A stretch of DNA of 64,000 nucleotides from Cyclobacteriaceae bacterium (lineage in GTDB: Bacteria; Bacteroidota; Bacteroidia; Cytophagales; Cyclobacteriaceae): contig JAEUUI010000007.1 of NCBI GenBank assembly GCA_016786585.1, forward strand, positions 372,001 through 436,000, in the 5' to 3' direction. The notes under the pieces are model-generated. The model searched no databases. It was not told the DNA's origin and saw only the letters and a program-made list of their open reading frames with translations. Positions within the stretch are counted from its first letter, which is position 1. Every line of letters starts with the position of its first letter. Both the position numbers and the translations under genes were made by a program. Positions 23,300 to 30,543 of this stretch are shown in pieces.

Positions 23300-24550
23300 C
23301 TATTTTACACGCTTGTTGGCTTTTTGCATCTGCGTAAGCCGGCCAACCGTGAGGCCTTGTACAACAATGGAGAATACCACCACATAATAAGTAATCGCGA
23401 GGAAAAGGTTATGATGCAAATGGTCGTCAATCGTTAATGCCAAGGCAACAGAAACACCCCCGCGTAGCCCACCCCAAACAAGAATGGTAATCGTGCGGGC
23501 ATCGAACGAGCCGATGTTGGGAACAAATTTGATCGGCAGCCAGATGGAAAAGAATCGCGCCAATAATACAATCAAGATTGTTAACGGTCCGATGAGCCAG
23601 TATTGCTGAAGATTTGGGATGAGTAAAAGTTCGAAGCCGATGATGAGGAACAGCATCGCATTGAGAATCTCATCAATCAGTTCCCAGAATTTATCAAGAT
23701 AATCTTTGTCAGCTGCCGACATGGCTACAGCCTTCCCATAATTGCCGATAACCAATCCTGCTGCCACCATTGTTAAGGGGCCGGAGATATGAAGCATTCG
23801 CGTTACCAAGTATCCACCCATTACTACCGCAAGGGTTATCATTACTGTAACGTTATAGCTGTTGATTCTTTTGATACCCTGTGAAGCGATAAACCCGAGC
23901 AACAATCCCATGGCGATACCGCCACCGGCTTCCTGCAGAAACAATCCGCTGATGTGGAGGAAGGTAAGATCGACTTCGCTGCCGCGGGCAAGCTGCAGTA
24001 ACACGGCAAATAGTACTACGGCAACGCCATCATTAAAGAGCGATTCTCCCGCAACTTTGATTTCAAGCGATTTGCGGATGCCGGCCTTTTTCAAAATACC
24101 GATCACTGCGATGGGATCGGTAGGAGAGATGAGTGCACCAAATACGAGGCATTCGATAAACGGGATGGTTACCCCCAACAGGATGAACGTGAAGTACAGA
24201 ATTGTACCAACGATGAACGTAGAGATGATAACACCCACAGTTGAGAACATCATAACGGGAATACGTTGCTTGCGCAGGTCGTGCAGGCTGATGTGAATCG
24301 CCCCGGCAAAGAGGAGAAAGTTCAACATCGATCCCATCAGCACTTCAGTGAAATCAACACTGGCAATAATATCGGTGAAGCCCGTAAACATGTCGGGATA
24401 CGATTTACCCGCGATTACCAGGCTGATTGATACAATCATGGCCAGCAGCATGATGCCGATCGCAGATGGTAGCTTCAAATACCTGAGATTCAGGTAAGAG
24501 AAGATAGCGGTGAGCACAATTAAGACAGAAAAAGAATAGTATAACTCCAT
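23300..24550 (-). CDS. CPA1-type sodium/proton antiporter (NhaP-like)
   Basis: This 416-residue membrane protein has about 12-13 hydrophobic segments. The ion-binding region reads FGALISPTDPIAVIGILKK near residue 137 and AGESLFNDGVAVVLFAVLL near 167, the ND motif of electroneutral CPA1 antiporters. A further conserved block is ILVWGGLRGGVSVALALTI near residue 360. It exchanges Na+ (or K+) for protons across the inner membrane in pH and salt balance. There is no cytoplasmic regulatory tail, so it is the short bacterial form. A hairpin lies 50 bp upstream of its start. Confidence 0.93.
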   Translation of the reverse strand: MELYYSFSVLIVLTAIFSYLNLRYLKLPSAIGIMLLAMIVSISLVIAGKSYPDMFTGFTDIIASVDFTEVLMGSMLNFLLFAGAIHISLHDLRKQRIPVMMFSTVGVIISTFIVGTILYFTFILLGVTIPFIECLVFGALISPTDPIAVIGILKKAGIRKSLEIKVAGESLFNDGVAVVLFAVLLQLARGSEVDLTFLHISGLFLQEAGGGIAMGLLLGFIASQGIKRINSYNVTVMITLAVVMGGYLVTRMLHISGPLTMVAAGLVIGNYGKAVAMSAADKDYLDKFWELIDEILNAMLFLIIGFELLLIPNLQQYWLIGPLTILIVLLARFFSIWLPIKFVPNIGSFDARTITILVWGGLRGGVSVALALTIDDHLHHNLFLAITYYVVVFSIVVQGLTVGRLTQMQKANKRVK

Positions 24551-24600
24551 AATTCCGTTTGCCGGACTTTAAAGATAGTTAAAAACCGGCATTAAATGAT

Positions 24601-24627
24601 GAAGGCCAACCCGTCTGGCCAGCCTTC
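24601..24627 (-). terminator. Hairpin, possible terminator of the upstream small gene
   Basis: On the minus strand the arms GAAGGCUGGCC and GGUUGGCCUUC pair over 11 bp with G-U wobbles and a 5-base loop; on the plus strand the same positions give C-A mismatches, so the structure is favoured in minus-strand RNA. The U-tract after it is weak. It lies between the small secreted protein gene and the antiporter gene. Confidence 0.45.
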
Positions 24628-24770
24628 AACCCCTGTAGTTACTCTAAACCTCAACTACGAAGAATGTTGCTGTCAAAACCGGAATGTTAAATAGCAGAAA
24701 TGACAGCGGTAAGAATAGTTAACTCATGCCTGCGAGTTTGCAGGATGAGCAATGCATGTCAAAAAAGAAA

Positions 24771-25097
24771 TCAGATCAGGTAAATGCAGTTCAGCTTAAA
24801 CAACGGCTGTTGGAACAGCCGCAGGTTGCTGATGTCGCGATAACCGCTGGCGGGTTGTTGCGTGAGAACTGTTGTAAGAAAAGAAAAGTCGATGAGTTCG
24901 TGCGCAAGCATTGCGCGATGATTGGCTTCCTTGTTCTCTTCAGAATTTTCATTGAACAGAACATCCAAACAAGTTCCCGCCTCGTGATGCACTGCATGAT
25001 ACGCAGCCCGCTTGCCGGTGGAAGGATCGTGTACGCCAGCCTGCGCATATCCGAAGGATATGAATTGGATAAACAGGATGATGATTATAAATCGCAT
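24771..25097 (-). CDS. Small putative secreted protein, unknown function
   Basis: This 108-residue protein begins with a hydrophobic signal-like segment (MRFIIIILFIQFISFGYAQA) and then a short mature part with HAVHHEAGTCLDVLF and NHRAMLAHELIDFSF. I chose ATG at 25097 because it gives a clean signal peptide. I do not recognise a family. A plus-strand reading frame overlaps it (24726-25133) but lacks any recognisable feature, so the minus strand is preferred. Likely periplasmic if real. Confidence 0.5.
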   Translation of the reverse strand: MRFIIIILFIQFISFGYAQAGVHDPSTGKRAAYHAVHHEAGTCLDVLFNENSEENKEANHRAMLAHELIDFSFLTTVLTQQPASGYRDISNLRLFQQPLFKLNCIYLI

Positions 25098-25186
25098 GTA
25101 GCTGGTGACCGACAAATGTCACAACATTCCTGAAAAATTTGAAAAAATCAGCAAAATTATTTTCGGTTCTGTTATCAGGATGCGAA

Positions 25187-26242
25187 TTAAGCCTTTGCCA
25201 GGAACTTTGTGAGTGCCTGCACTTCACGGTCGGTGAGGGCAGGAAAGTTGGCAATCCGCAGCGTTGTCGGCTTTAGGTCGCCATAACCATCACCCAAAAG
25301 AAAGCCATTCGCCTTCGCTGATTTCTTGATTTTCGAGATGGTTTTTTCGTCTGCTTCGAGTGGTAAAACTGTGAGCGAACGGACGGCCTCGTTCCGGATC
25401 AGGTGGCGCAGTGTCGGTTGCTTATCAAGCATCTTCATCCAGTTTTTATACCGGCTCGCTGTGATTTTATGAATGGCGTTGATCGGCTTAACCTTTTCCA
25501 TTACGCGCATTAACAGGTAAATGCCCATAACGTTGGGCGTGCACGAAGTTTGCCATTTCCCGATCATGTCAATCATAACAACCGCGCTATTGTAGAACTG
25601 ACGGTTATCGATCGCACGTGCACGTTCAACTGCGCCTGGTGAACAGATCATGATTCCGAGCCCTGCAGGCAAACCGAAACACTTTTGTACGGAAGCAAGC
25701 CAGATATCAGCCGCGGAAAAATCGAGCTTAATACCGGCCAGGGAAGAAGTGACATCCACGGCAATAATGTGTTGTGGGTTTCCTGCGCGGATTGTGCGGA
25801 TTAATTCGTTGCTCACCTGCGTACCGTTGGAAGTTTCGTTCTGTGTAATGCAGATCACATTTTCAGTTCCTTCAAAAACAAATTGACCGGGATTCAAAAC
25901 GGTTTCGCGACCAAAAGGTAACGCAGTTGCACCTGGCTTCAGTTTACGGGTATAGTCGTACCACTTTTGGCCGAATGCACCATTATATAAATGAAAGCTT
26001 TTGTTCGTAATCCAGGATTGCGCAACTACCTCCCAGCATTCGGTGGCAGAGGAAGTAAAAAGAATCGTATAGTTTTTTGGAATGGAAAGCTTTTGTTTGA
26101 GCAGCGCCACCGTTCTCTTCATCATCGCTATGAATTCGGGACTGCGATGATTCATACTCAAGATGCCTGCTGCGTGAGCATCTTTTACATACTTTGGAAC
26201 CTGATCATAGACACGTGATGGTCCGGGATAAAAAGAGATCAT
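25187..26242 (-). CDS. Class V aminotransferase (phosphoserine-aminotransferase-like)
   Basis: This 351-residue PLP enzyme has motifs ISFYPGPSRVYDQVPKYV at the start, MNHRSPEFIAMM near residue 30, the glycine/serine-rich phosphate region FTSSATECWEVVAQSW near 63 and the PLP lysine in WLASVQKCFGLPAGLG near 183. The overall layout resembles serine-glyoxylate / phosphoserine aminotransferases; which amino acid is used cannot be decided. Its ATG overlaps the stop of the PIN-domain gene by 4 bp (ATGA, 26239-26242), so translation may be coupled to a toxin-antitoxin module, an unusual arrangement. Confidence 0.85.
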   Translation of the reverse strand: MISFYPGPSRVYDQVPKYVKDAHAAGILSMNHRSPEFIAMMKRTVALLKQKLSIPKNYTILFTSSATECWEVVAQSWITNKSFHLYNGAFGQKWYDYTRKLKPGATALPFGRETVLNPGQFVFEGTENVICITQNETSNGTQVSNELIRTIRAGNPQHIIAVDVTSSLAGIKLDFSAADIWLASVQKCFGLPAGLGIMICSPGAVERARAIDNRQFYNSAVVMIDMIGKWQTSCTPNVMGIYLLMRVMEKVKPINAIHKITASRYKNWMKMLDKQPTLRHLIRNEAVRSLTVLPLEADEKTISKIKKSAKANGFLLGDGYGDLKPTTLRIANFPALTDREVQALTKFLAKA

Positions 26243-26658
26243 GGCATGAAATGTTTTTTAAGAAACTCTTCTGAATTTGTAACCGGAATTTCCGCAAAAT
26301 AAAAATCAGACTTATCCTCTGTAACGAAGTGTGTACATCCTGCCTGCAGAGCAGAGTAATACTCAAGCCCATCTTCGAAGTCGTGCACAGATTTGTTTTT
26401 CAACGTTGACTGTATCGCCCGTTTACCGGTATCCGCGATGCTGATCTTTGAAACCAGTAAGGCAATTTTTTCTTTTGCCTTTATTGCCCCACTTTTCTTT
26501 TCTGCAAAATAAAACGCTATGGCAAGGCAAATCGGAGAAGTGAACAGTTCCACATTCTTTCGACCCGCTAAACTCAAAATGCGTGATGCGTAGGTGAAAA
26601 CCGGGTATTCCTTGTTAAGGACCGCGATAAGGACGTTTGCGTCCAGAAAAATTTTCAT
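26239..26658 (-). CDS. PIN-domain protein, VapC-like putative toxin
   Basis: This 139-residue protein is a PIN-fold endoribonuclease candidate. Acidic positions seen are Asp6 (IFLDANVLIAVLN), Asp93/Glu95/Asp96 (VHDFEDGLEYYSAL) and Asp115/Asp118 (TEDKSDF). The usual second acid around residue 40 is not obvious (SPICLAIAFYFAEKK; nearest Glu53), so activity is not certain. It overlaps the upstream antitoxin gene by 4 bp and the downstream aminotransferase by 4 bp, giving a tight three-gene transcript. Toxin role is inferred from fold and pairing. Confidence 0.8.
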   Translation of the reverse strand: MKIFLDANVLIAVLNKEYPVFTYASRILSLAGRKNVELFTSPICLAIAFYFAEKKSGAIKAKEKIALLVSKISIADTGKRAIQSTLKNKSVHDFEDGLEYYSALQAGCTHFVTEDKSDFYFAEIPVTNSEEFLKKHFMP

Positions 26659-26912
26659 TTTCGAGACTTTAAATATTCCCGCTTCAGGTTCTTGCGACTA
26701 CGCGTTTTGGTTTTGTATTCAGTTTCACCTTCGGCCAGCGTATTTACCCAATCTGCAACGGGCAGGGATTCGAGGTGTTCATATTCCCCACTGGTAATTT
26801 TTCGATAGAGGAATTCTGTCAGCCTGGAAAGACTGATATTTTTTGAATCAGCGAACTTTTTTGCTTTCGCGATAATCGCTTCGTCAAAGGAAAGGGTGAT
26901 TTTACTATCCAT
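26655..26912 (-). CDS. Putative antitoxin (DUF6364-like, ribbon-helix-helix)
   Basis: This 85-residue protein begins MDSKITLSFDEAIIAKAKKF, the beta strand plus helix pattern of a ribbon-helix-helix DNA-binding domain, followed by NISLSRLTEFLYRKI. It ends in a very basic tail (KTKTRSRKNLKREYLKSRK) that could contact the toxin or nucleic acid. ATG at 26912 is chosen over a TTG at 26930. The stop overlaps the PIN gene start (26655-26658). Repeated TTATACG sites just upstream suggest autoregulation. Confidence 0.78.
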   Translation of the reverse strand: MDSKITLSFDEAIIAKAKKFADSKNISLSRLTEFLYRKITSGEYEHLESLPVADWVNTLAEGETEYKTKTRSRKNLKREYLKSRK

Positions 26913-26919
26913 ACATAGT

Positions 26920-26953
26920 TTATACGACAAACCTAAAAAAGTTATACGTATAA
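26920..26953 (-). promoter_or_regulatory. Putative operator of the antitoxin/PIN module
   Basis: A perfect 12-bp palindrome TTATACGTATAA lies at 26942-26953, and a further copy of the half-site TTATACG lies at 26920-26926. The two TTATACG copies are 22 bp apart, about two helical turns, and sit 8-41 bp upstream of the antitoxin ATG. This is the usual layout for a ribbon-helix-helix antitoxin that represses its own promoter. Confidence 0.6.
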
Positions 26954-26970
26954 ATCAAATGAAGAGTTTT

Positions 26971-27393
26971 TCAGGATTTGTTTAGTGCCCACTGAACGGC
27001 CATCGCGTAGCCCTCCATACCAAATCCGGTAATTAAACCTGCACATTTGGAAGTAATGAGGCTGGTATGCCGGAATTCTTCCCGCGCGTAGATGTTCGAT
27101 ATGTGAACCTCTACCACCGGGGTTTTAATCGAAGCGATTGCATCGTGAATCGCTATTGAGGTGTGAGTATAGGCTCCCGCATTTAAAATGATCGCATCCG
27201 AAGAAAACCCAACCTCCTGTAACTTATTGATGAGCTCACCTTCAACGTTCGACTGATAATAACCGAATGAAACCTGCGGAAAACGCTTCATTAATTCGTC
27301 ATAAAACGCATCGAACGTTTTACTTCCGTAAACTTCGGGTTCACGTTTGCCGAGCAAATTCAGGTTCGGACCATTGATGATCTGGATTTTCAT
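26971..27393 (-). CDS. aroQ: 3-dehydroquinate dehydratase, type II
   Basis: This 140-residue enzyme catalyses the third step of the shikimate pathway. The signature IQIINGPNLNLLGKREPEVYG is at the N-terminus (lid Arg and Tyr included), followed by YYQSNVEGELINKLQE, IILNAGAYTHTSIAIHDAI and VVEVHISNIYAREEFRHTS, which carries the conserved His. Length is normal for the dodecameric type II enzyme. It is divergent from xerD across 48 bp. Confidence 0.97.
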   Translation of the reverse strand: MKIQIINGPNLNLLGKREPEVYGSKTFDAFYDELMKRFPQVSFGYYQSNVEGELINKLQEVGFSSDAIILNAGAYTHTSIAIHDAIASIKTPVVEVHISNIYAREEFRHTSLITSKCAGLITGFGMEGYAMAVQWALNKS

Positions 27394-27441
27394 GGCTCCT
27401 AAGTTAAAATAATTTGCACATTTGTATCATCGATAGAATTC

Positions 27442-28341
27442 GTGAACTGGGATTTGCATATAAAAGGATTTGGTCATTACTTGAAGCTGGAGCGCTCGTT
27501 ATCGCAGAATTCCATCGAGGCGTACATTCGCGATGTGGAAAAACTCAAGCAGTTTATGGAAGGGGAGTACCCCAGGGTTAGTCCGCTTACGCTAACCACA
27601 AAGCATTTGCAGGGTTTTTTGCAGTTTATTAATGAGCTGGGGATGAGTGCGTACAGTCAGGCGCGTATCCTTTCCGGAATCAAAAGTTTTTACAAGTACC
27701 TTTTATTTGAAGAGCTGATCACAAAAGATCCTACGGAACTGATTGAAGGTCCAAAGATCGGACGCAAACTTCCGGACACGCTCAGTTACCCGGAGATTGA
27801 AAACTTGCTGAACGCCATTGATCTTTCAAAACCGGAAGGCGGACGAAACCGGGCCATGCTGGAAGTTTTGTATAGTTCAGGCCTCCGTGTTTCGGAATTG
27901 GTGGACCTGAAACGCACGAATGTGTATTTCGATATTGGTTTTCTTCGCGTGATCGGAAAAGGAAATAAGGAGCGTCTGGTGCCGATCGGCAGGGATGCGA
28001 TGAAATATCTTAAAATCTATTTGGAGGAAATCAGGGTTCACTTCCCGGTACAAAAAGGTTTCGAAGCTGATGTTTTTCTGAACAAGCGCGGCAAGCGCAT
28101 TACCCGGGTTTCAGTATTCAATATTATTAAGGAACTGGCCCAGCGCACCGGACTAAAGAAAACAATCAGTCCGCACACCTTCCGGCACTCTTTTGCCACG
28201 CATTTAATTGAGGGAGGTGCCGATCTGCGTGCCGTTCAGGAGATGCTAGGCCACGAATCGATTACAACTACCGAAATTTATACGCACCTCGACCGCGATT
28301 ATCTCCGGCAGGTTATCACTGAATTTCATCCACGAAAGTAA
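27442..28341 (+). CDS. xerD: Site-specific tyrosine recombinase XerD/XerC type
   Basis: This 299-residue integrase-family recombinase resolves chromosome dimers with FtsK. It has an N-terminal SAM-like DNA-binding domain (about 5-90) and a catalytic domain with Arg in LYSSGLRVSELVDLK, the HxxR box SPHTFRHSFATHLIEGG, the second His in MLGHESITTTEIYTH and the nucleophile Tyr in the same segment. The start is GTG at 27442. Divergent from aroQ; the DUF4136 gene follows after 29 bp. ftsK lies about 25 kb away in this window. Confidence 0.94.
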   Translation: MNWDLHIKGFGHYLKLERSLSQNSIEAYIRDVEKLKQFMEGEYPRVSPLTLTTKHLQGFLQFINELGMSAYSQARILSGIKSFYKYLLFEELITKDPTELIEGPKIGRKLPDTLSYPEIENLLNAIDLSKPEGGRNRAMLEVLYSSGLRVSELVDLKRTNVYFDIGFLRVIGKGNKERLVPIGRDAMKYLKIYLEEIRVHFPVQKGFEADVFLNKRGKRITRVSVFNIIKELAQRTGLKKTISPHTFRHSFATHLIEGGADLRAVQEMLGHESITTTEIYTHLDRDYLRQVITEFHPRK

Positions 28342-28370
28342 AAGGTGTACCTTCCGTTAAATCATAAACT

Positions 28371-28931
28371 ATGAAAGCATTTGGTGTTTGCGCAATGATT
28401 TTGGTGAGCCTTTCGGTTTGCGCCCAGGATTTCAAAACATCCACCCAAAAAGGCGTGGACCTGAAAAAATATGAAACGTTTACCATCGTGCAGGGAGAAG
28501 TTGTCACAAGTGAAGACAGCAAAATGGATAAGGAGCAGTTCTACAAAGACTTTGTGCGCATTGCGGTGAAGGAACTGGAGGCGAAGGGATATAAATTTGT
28601 AAACGATACTACCGCAAACCTTTCTATTTCCTATGTAGTGGAAACATCACGGGTAATTGAATCGGAGAATGTGGGACCGCTTGGTCAGATGCCGCAACGT
28701 AATGCGGGTGACGTGCAGACACAAACCTGGTCGCGCGACTTTACACGCGGGTCGCTGATTATTGCTGCAGAACTTGGAAAGAATAATCAGGTTTGGTCAT
28801 CGGAGGGAACCATGGATGTTGCCCGGACCCGCGGAGGCAACGTACTCGAATATGCGATTAAGAATGCCTTGCGTGATTTCCCGGATAAGAACGCGAAGCC
28901 CAGGAAGAGCAGAAGAAATAAAAAAGGCTGA
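28371..28931 (+). CDS. DUF4136-domain secreted protein
   Basis: This 186-residue protein has a signal peptide (MKAFGVCAMILVSLSVCAQ) and the DUF4136 pattern: DLKKYETFTIVQGEVV near residue 30, then AVKELEAKGYKFVNDTTANL and later RGSLIIAAELGKNNQVWSSEG. DUF4136 proteins are envelope proteins of unknown role, often lipoproteins; here the Cys of the signal region is followed by Ala-Gln, so cleavage by signal peptidase I is more likely. The tail is strongly basic (KPRKSRRNKKG). The stop codon lies inside the stem of a bidirectional terminator. Confidence 0.85.
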   Translation: MKAFGVCAMILVSLSVCAQDFKTSTQKGVDLKKYETFTIVQGEVVTSEDSKMDKEQFYKDFVRIAVKELEAKGYKFVNDTTANLSISYVVETSRVIESENVGPLGQMPQRNAGDVQTQTWSRDFTRGSLIIAAELGKNNQVWSSEGTMDVARTRGGNVLEYAIKNALRDFPDKNAKPRKSRRNKKG

Positions 28932-28948
28932 CGGTTCGCCAGCCTTTT
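28922..28948. terminator. Bidirectional intrinsic terminator
   Basis: AAAAGGCTG pairs with CAGCCTTTT across a short loop, with T-rich ends on both strands (six T in a row on the minus strand). It sits between the converging DUF4136 and outer-membrane protein genes and contains the DUF4136 stop codon (28929-28931). Confidence 0.85.
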
Positions 28949-28966
28949 AATCAAGTTATTAGCTTG

Positions 28967-29452
28967 TTATAATTTAAACTTCACACCGAAGAACAATCCG
29001 AGCTGGTCGGCATCCCCGATTACAAATTTTACTTCGGTGAACGGTTCCCACGACTTACCCACATTAAAGTTAACCCCTGCTCCCAAGTTCAACCCTACTT
29101 CACTGTTACTGTCGTCTTCAACATTTACGTTGCCATCATACTTAACAGTAAACAGGTTAATACCCGCAAGTCCGTAGAAATCTGCAGAACCAGCTTTAGT
29201 GAAATAATAATTTACGTTGGCATTAAATTCCCAAAATTTCAACGGATCGTTTGGAAACCAGTATACAAAACTTGGTGAAATGGAAACTTTTGAATTGACA
29301 TTGAATTCACCATTTACCCCTAACCCGAGTTGCTCTACTTCAGTGCCGTATCCGAGCATCACGCCAATTTTCTGGGCGGAAGAATCGAAAGAAGCAATCA
29401 TGCATACACTAAAGGCCAATGCTACACCTAATTTTTTCATACGTTGAGTCAT
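28967..29452 (-). CDS. Outer-membrane beta-barrel protein
   Basis: This 161-residue protein has a signal peptide ending near SFDSSAQ. Alternating hydrophobic beta strands follow (for example KVSISPSFVYWFPND, FWEFNANVNYYFTK, VGLNLGAGVNFNVG), closing with a C-terminal aromatic-rich strand QLGLFFGVKFKL, the usual outer-membrane assembly signal. It resembles small 8-strand barrels of the OmpW/PorT-like kind; no ligand can be assigned. Divergent from pyrD across 59 bp in which both promoters appear to overlap. Confidence 0.82.
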   Translation of the reverse strand: MTQRMKKLGVALAFSVCMIASFDSSAQKIGVMLGYGTEVEQLGLGVNGEFNVNSKVSISPSFVYWFPNDPLKFWEFNANVNYYFTKAGSADFYGLAGINLFTVKYDGNVNVEDDSNSEVGLNLGAGVNFNVGKSWEPFTEVKFVIGDADQLGLFFGVKFKL

Positions 29453-29453
29453 A

Positions 29454-29488
29454 TTTGGTTTTTAATTGATTACAAAGCTATACTTTTG
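29454..29488 (+). promoter_or_regulatory. Candidate Bacteroidota promoter for pyrD
   Basis: A -33-like TTTG at 29454-29457 and a -7-like TACTTTTG at 29481-29488 are 23 bp apart, 24 bp before the pyrD ATG. On the other strand TAGCTTTG (29480-29473) could serve the outer-membrane protein gene, so the two promoters would overlap. Confidence 0.5.
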
Positions 29489-29511
29489 AGGCGAAAACAG
29501 TTAACGCTCTC

Positions 29512-30543
29512 ATGTACAAATTCCTGTTTCGGCCCTTTCTTTTTTTAATTGATGCCGAACGTGTTCATCATCTCGTTTTCAAACTTCTGGCTCTCAGCGG
29601 AAAAATTCCGGGAACAAAATCTTTACTCGGTTCAATTTTCAGGTATAAACATACGACCCTCGAAAGAGAAATTCTTGGGCTTCGGTTCGAAAATCCCGTT
29701 GGACTCGCTGCCGGCTTCGATAAAGATGCGAAACTGATCGATGAGTTGTCGGCCTTCGGCTTTGGTTTTATTGAAATCGGTACGTTAACTCCCAAAGCTC
29801 AGCCCGGAAACGATAAACCGCGGCTATTCCGCTTAAAGCCCGATCAGGCATTAATTAACCGGATGGGTTTTAATAATGGCGGGGTGTCAGCCGCAGCTGA
29901 AAGACTGAGAAAGAGAAATTCAAAAGTTATTGTTGGAGGGAACATTGGAAAAAACAAAGTGACGCCTAACGATCAGGCCTTTTCCGACTATACAGCGTGT
30001 GTTGATGCACTTGACGGACTTGTAGATTATTTCGTGGTGAATGTCAGTTCGCCCAATACACCCGGTCTTCGCGAATTGCAGGAAAAGGAACCTTTGCGGA
30101 AGTTGCTTGCCGATGTGAAAGCATTGACGCTAACGAAGAAAAACCCCAAGCCGGTGTTGCTAAAAATTGCCCCGGATTTGACTACCTCGCAGCTTGATGA
30201 CATTGTTGATATCTTACAAGAGACAAAAACAGATGGTGTGATCGCCACGAACACAACGATTTCCCGTGACAGGTTAAAAACGTCAAAAGAAGAACTCGAT
30301 AAAATCGGTAATGGGGGATTGAGCGGTAAGCCGTTGAAAGACCGCTCCACGGAAGTGATTAAATATCTTCGTGAAAAACTTGGCCCAACTTATCCGATTA
30401 TCGGGGTAGGTGGTATTATGGCTGCCGAAGACGCTGTAGAAAAAATCAAAGCCGGCGCCGACCTCGTTCAGATCTACACCGGCTTTATCTATGAAGGCCC
30501 TGCCATTGTTAAAAAGATTAACAAGGCCCTGATTAAGCTTTAA
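29512..30543 (+). CDS. pyrD: Dihydroorotate dehydrogenase (quinone), class 2
   Basis: This 343-residue FMN enzyme oxidises dihydroorotate to orotate in pyrimidine synthesis, passing electrons to quinone. The N-terminal helical membrane-binding extension (about 1-45) marks class 2. Key segments are [63 protein letters not shown] with the catalytic Ser, and the FMN phosphate loop [13 protein letters not shown]. Its stop codon abuts the stop of the converging frameshifted peptidase gene without any gap. Confidence 0.97.
   Translation: MYKFLFRPFLFLIDAERVHHLVFKLLALSGKIPGTKSLLGSIFRYKHTTLEREILGLRFENPVGLAAGFDKDAKLIDELSAFGFGFIEIGTLTPKAQPGNDKPRLFRLKPDQALINRMGFNNGGVSAAAERLRKRNSKVIVGGNIGKNKVTPNDQAFSDYTACVDALDGLVDYFVVNVSSPNTPGLRELQEKEPLRKLLADVKALTLTKKNPKPVLLKIAPDLTTSQLDDIVDILQETKTDGVIATNTTISRDRLKTSKEELDKIGNGGLSGKPLKDRSTEVIKYLREKLGPTYPIIGVGGIMAAEDAVEKIKAGADLVQIYTGFIYEGPAIVKKINKALIKL

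Noticed and set aside
24726-25133. Plus-strand gene of 135 residues opposite the small secreted protein
   Set aside because: It has no recognisable motif, whereas the minus strand has a clear signal peptide; kept out as a probable shadow.
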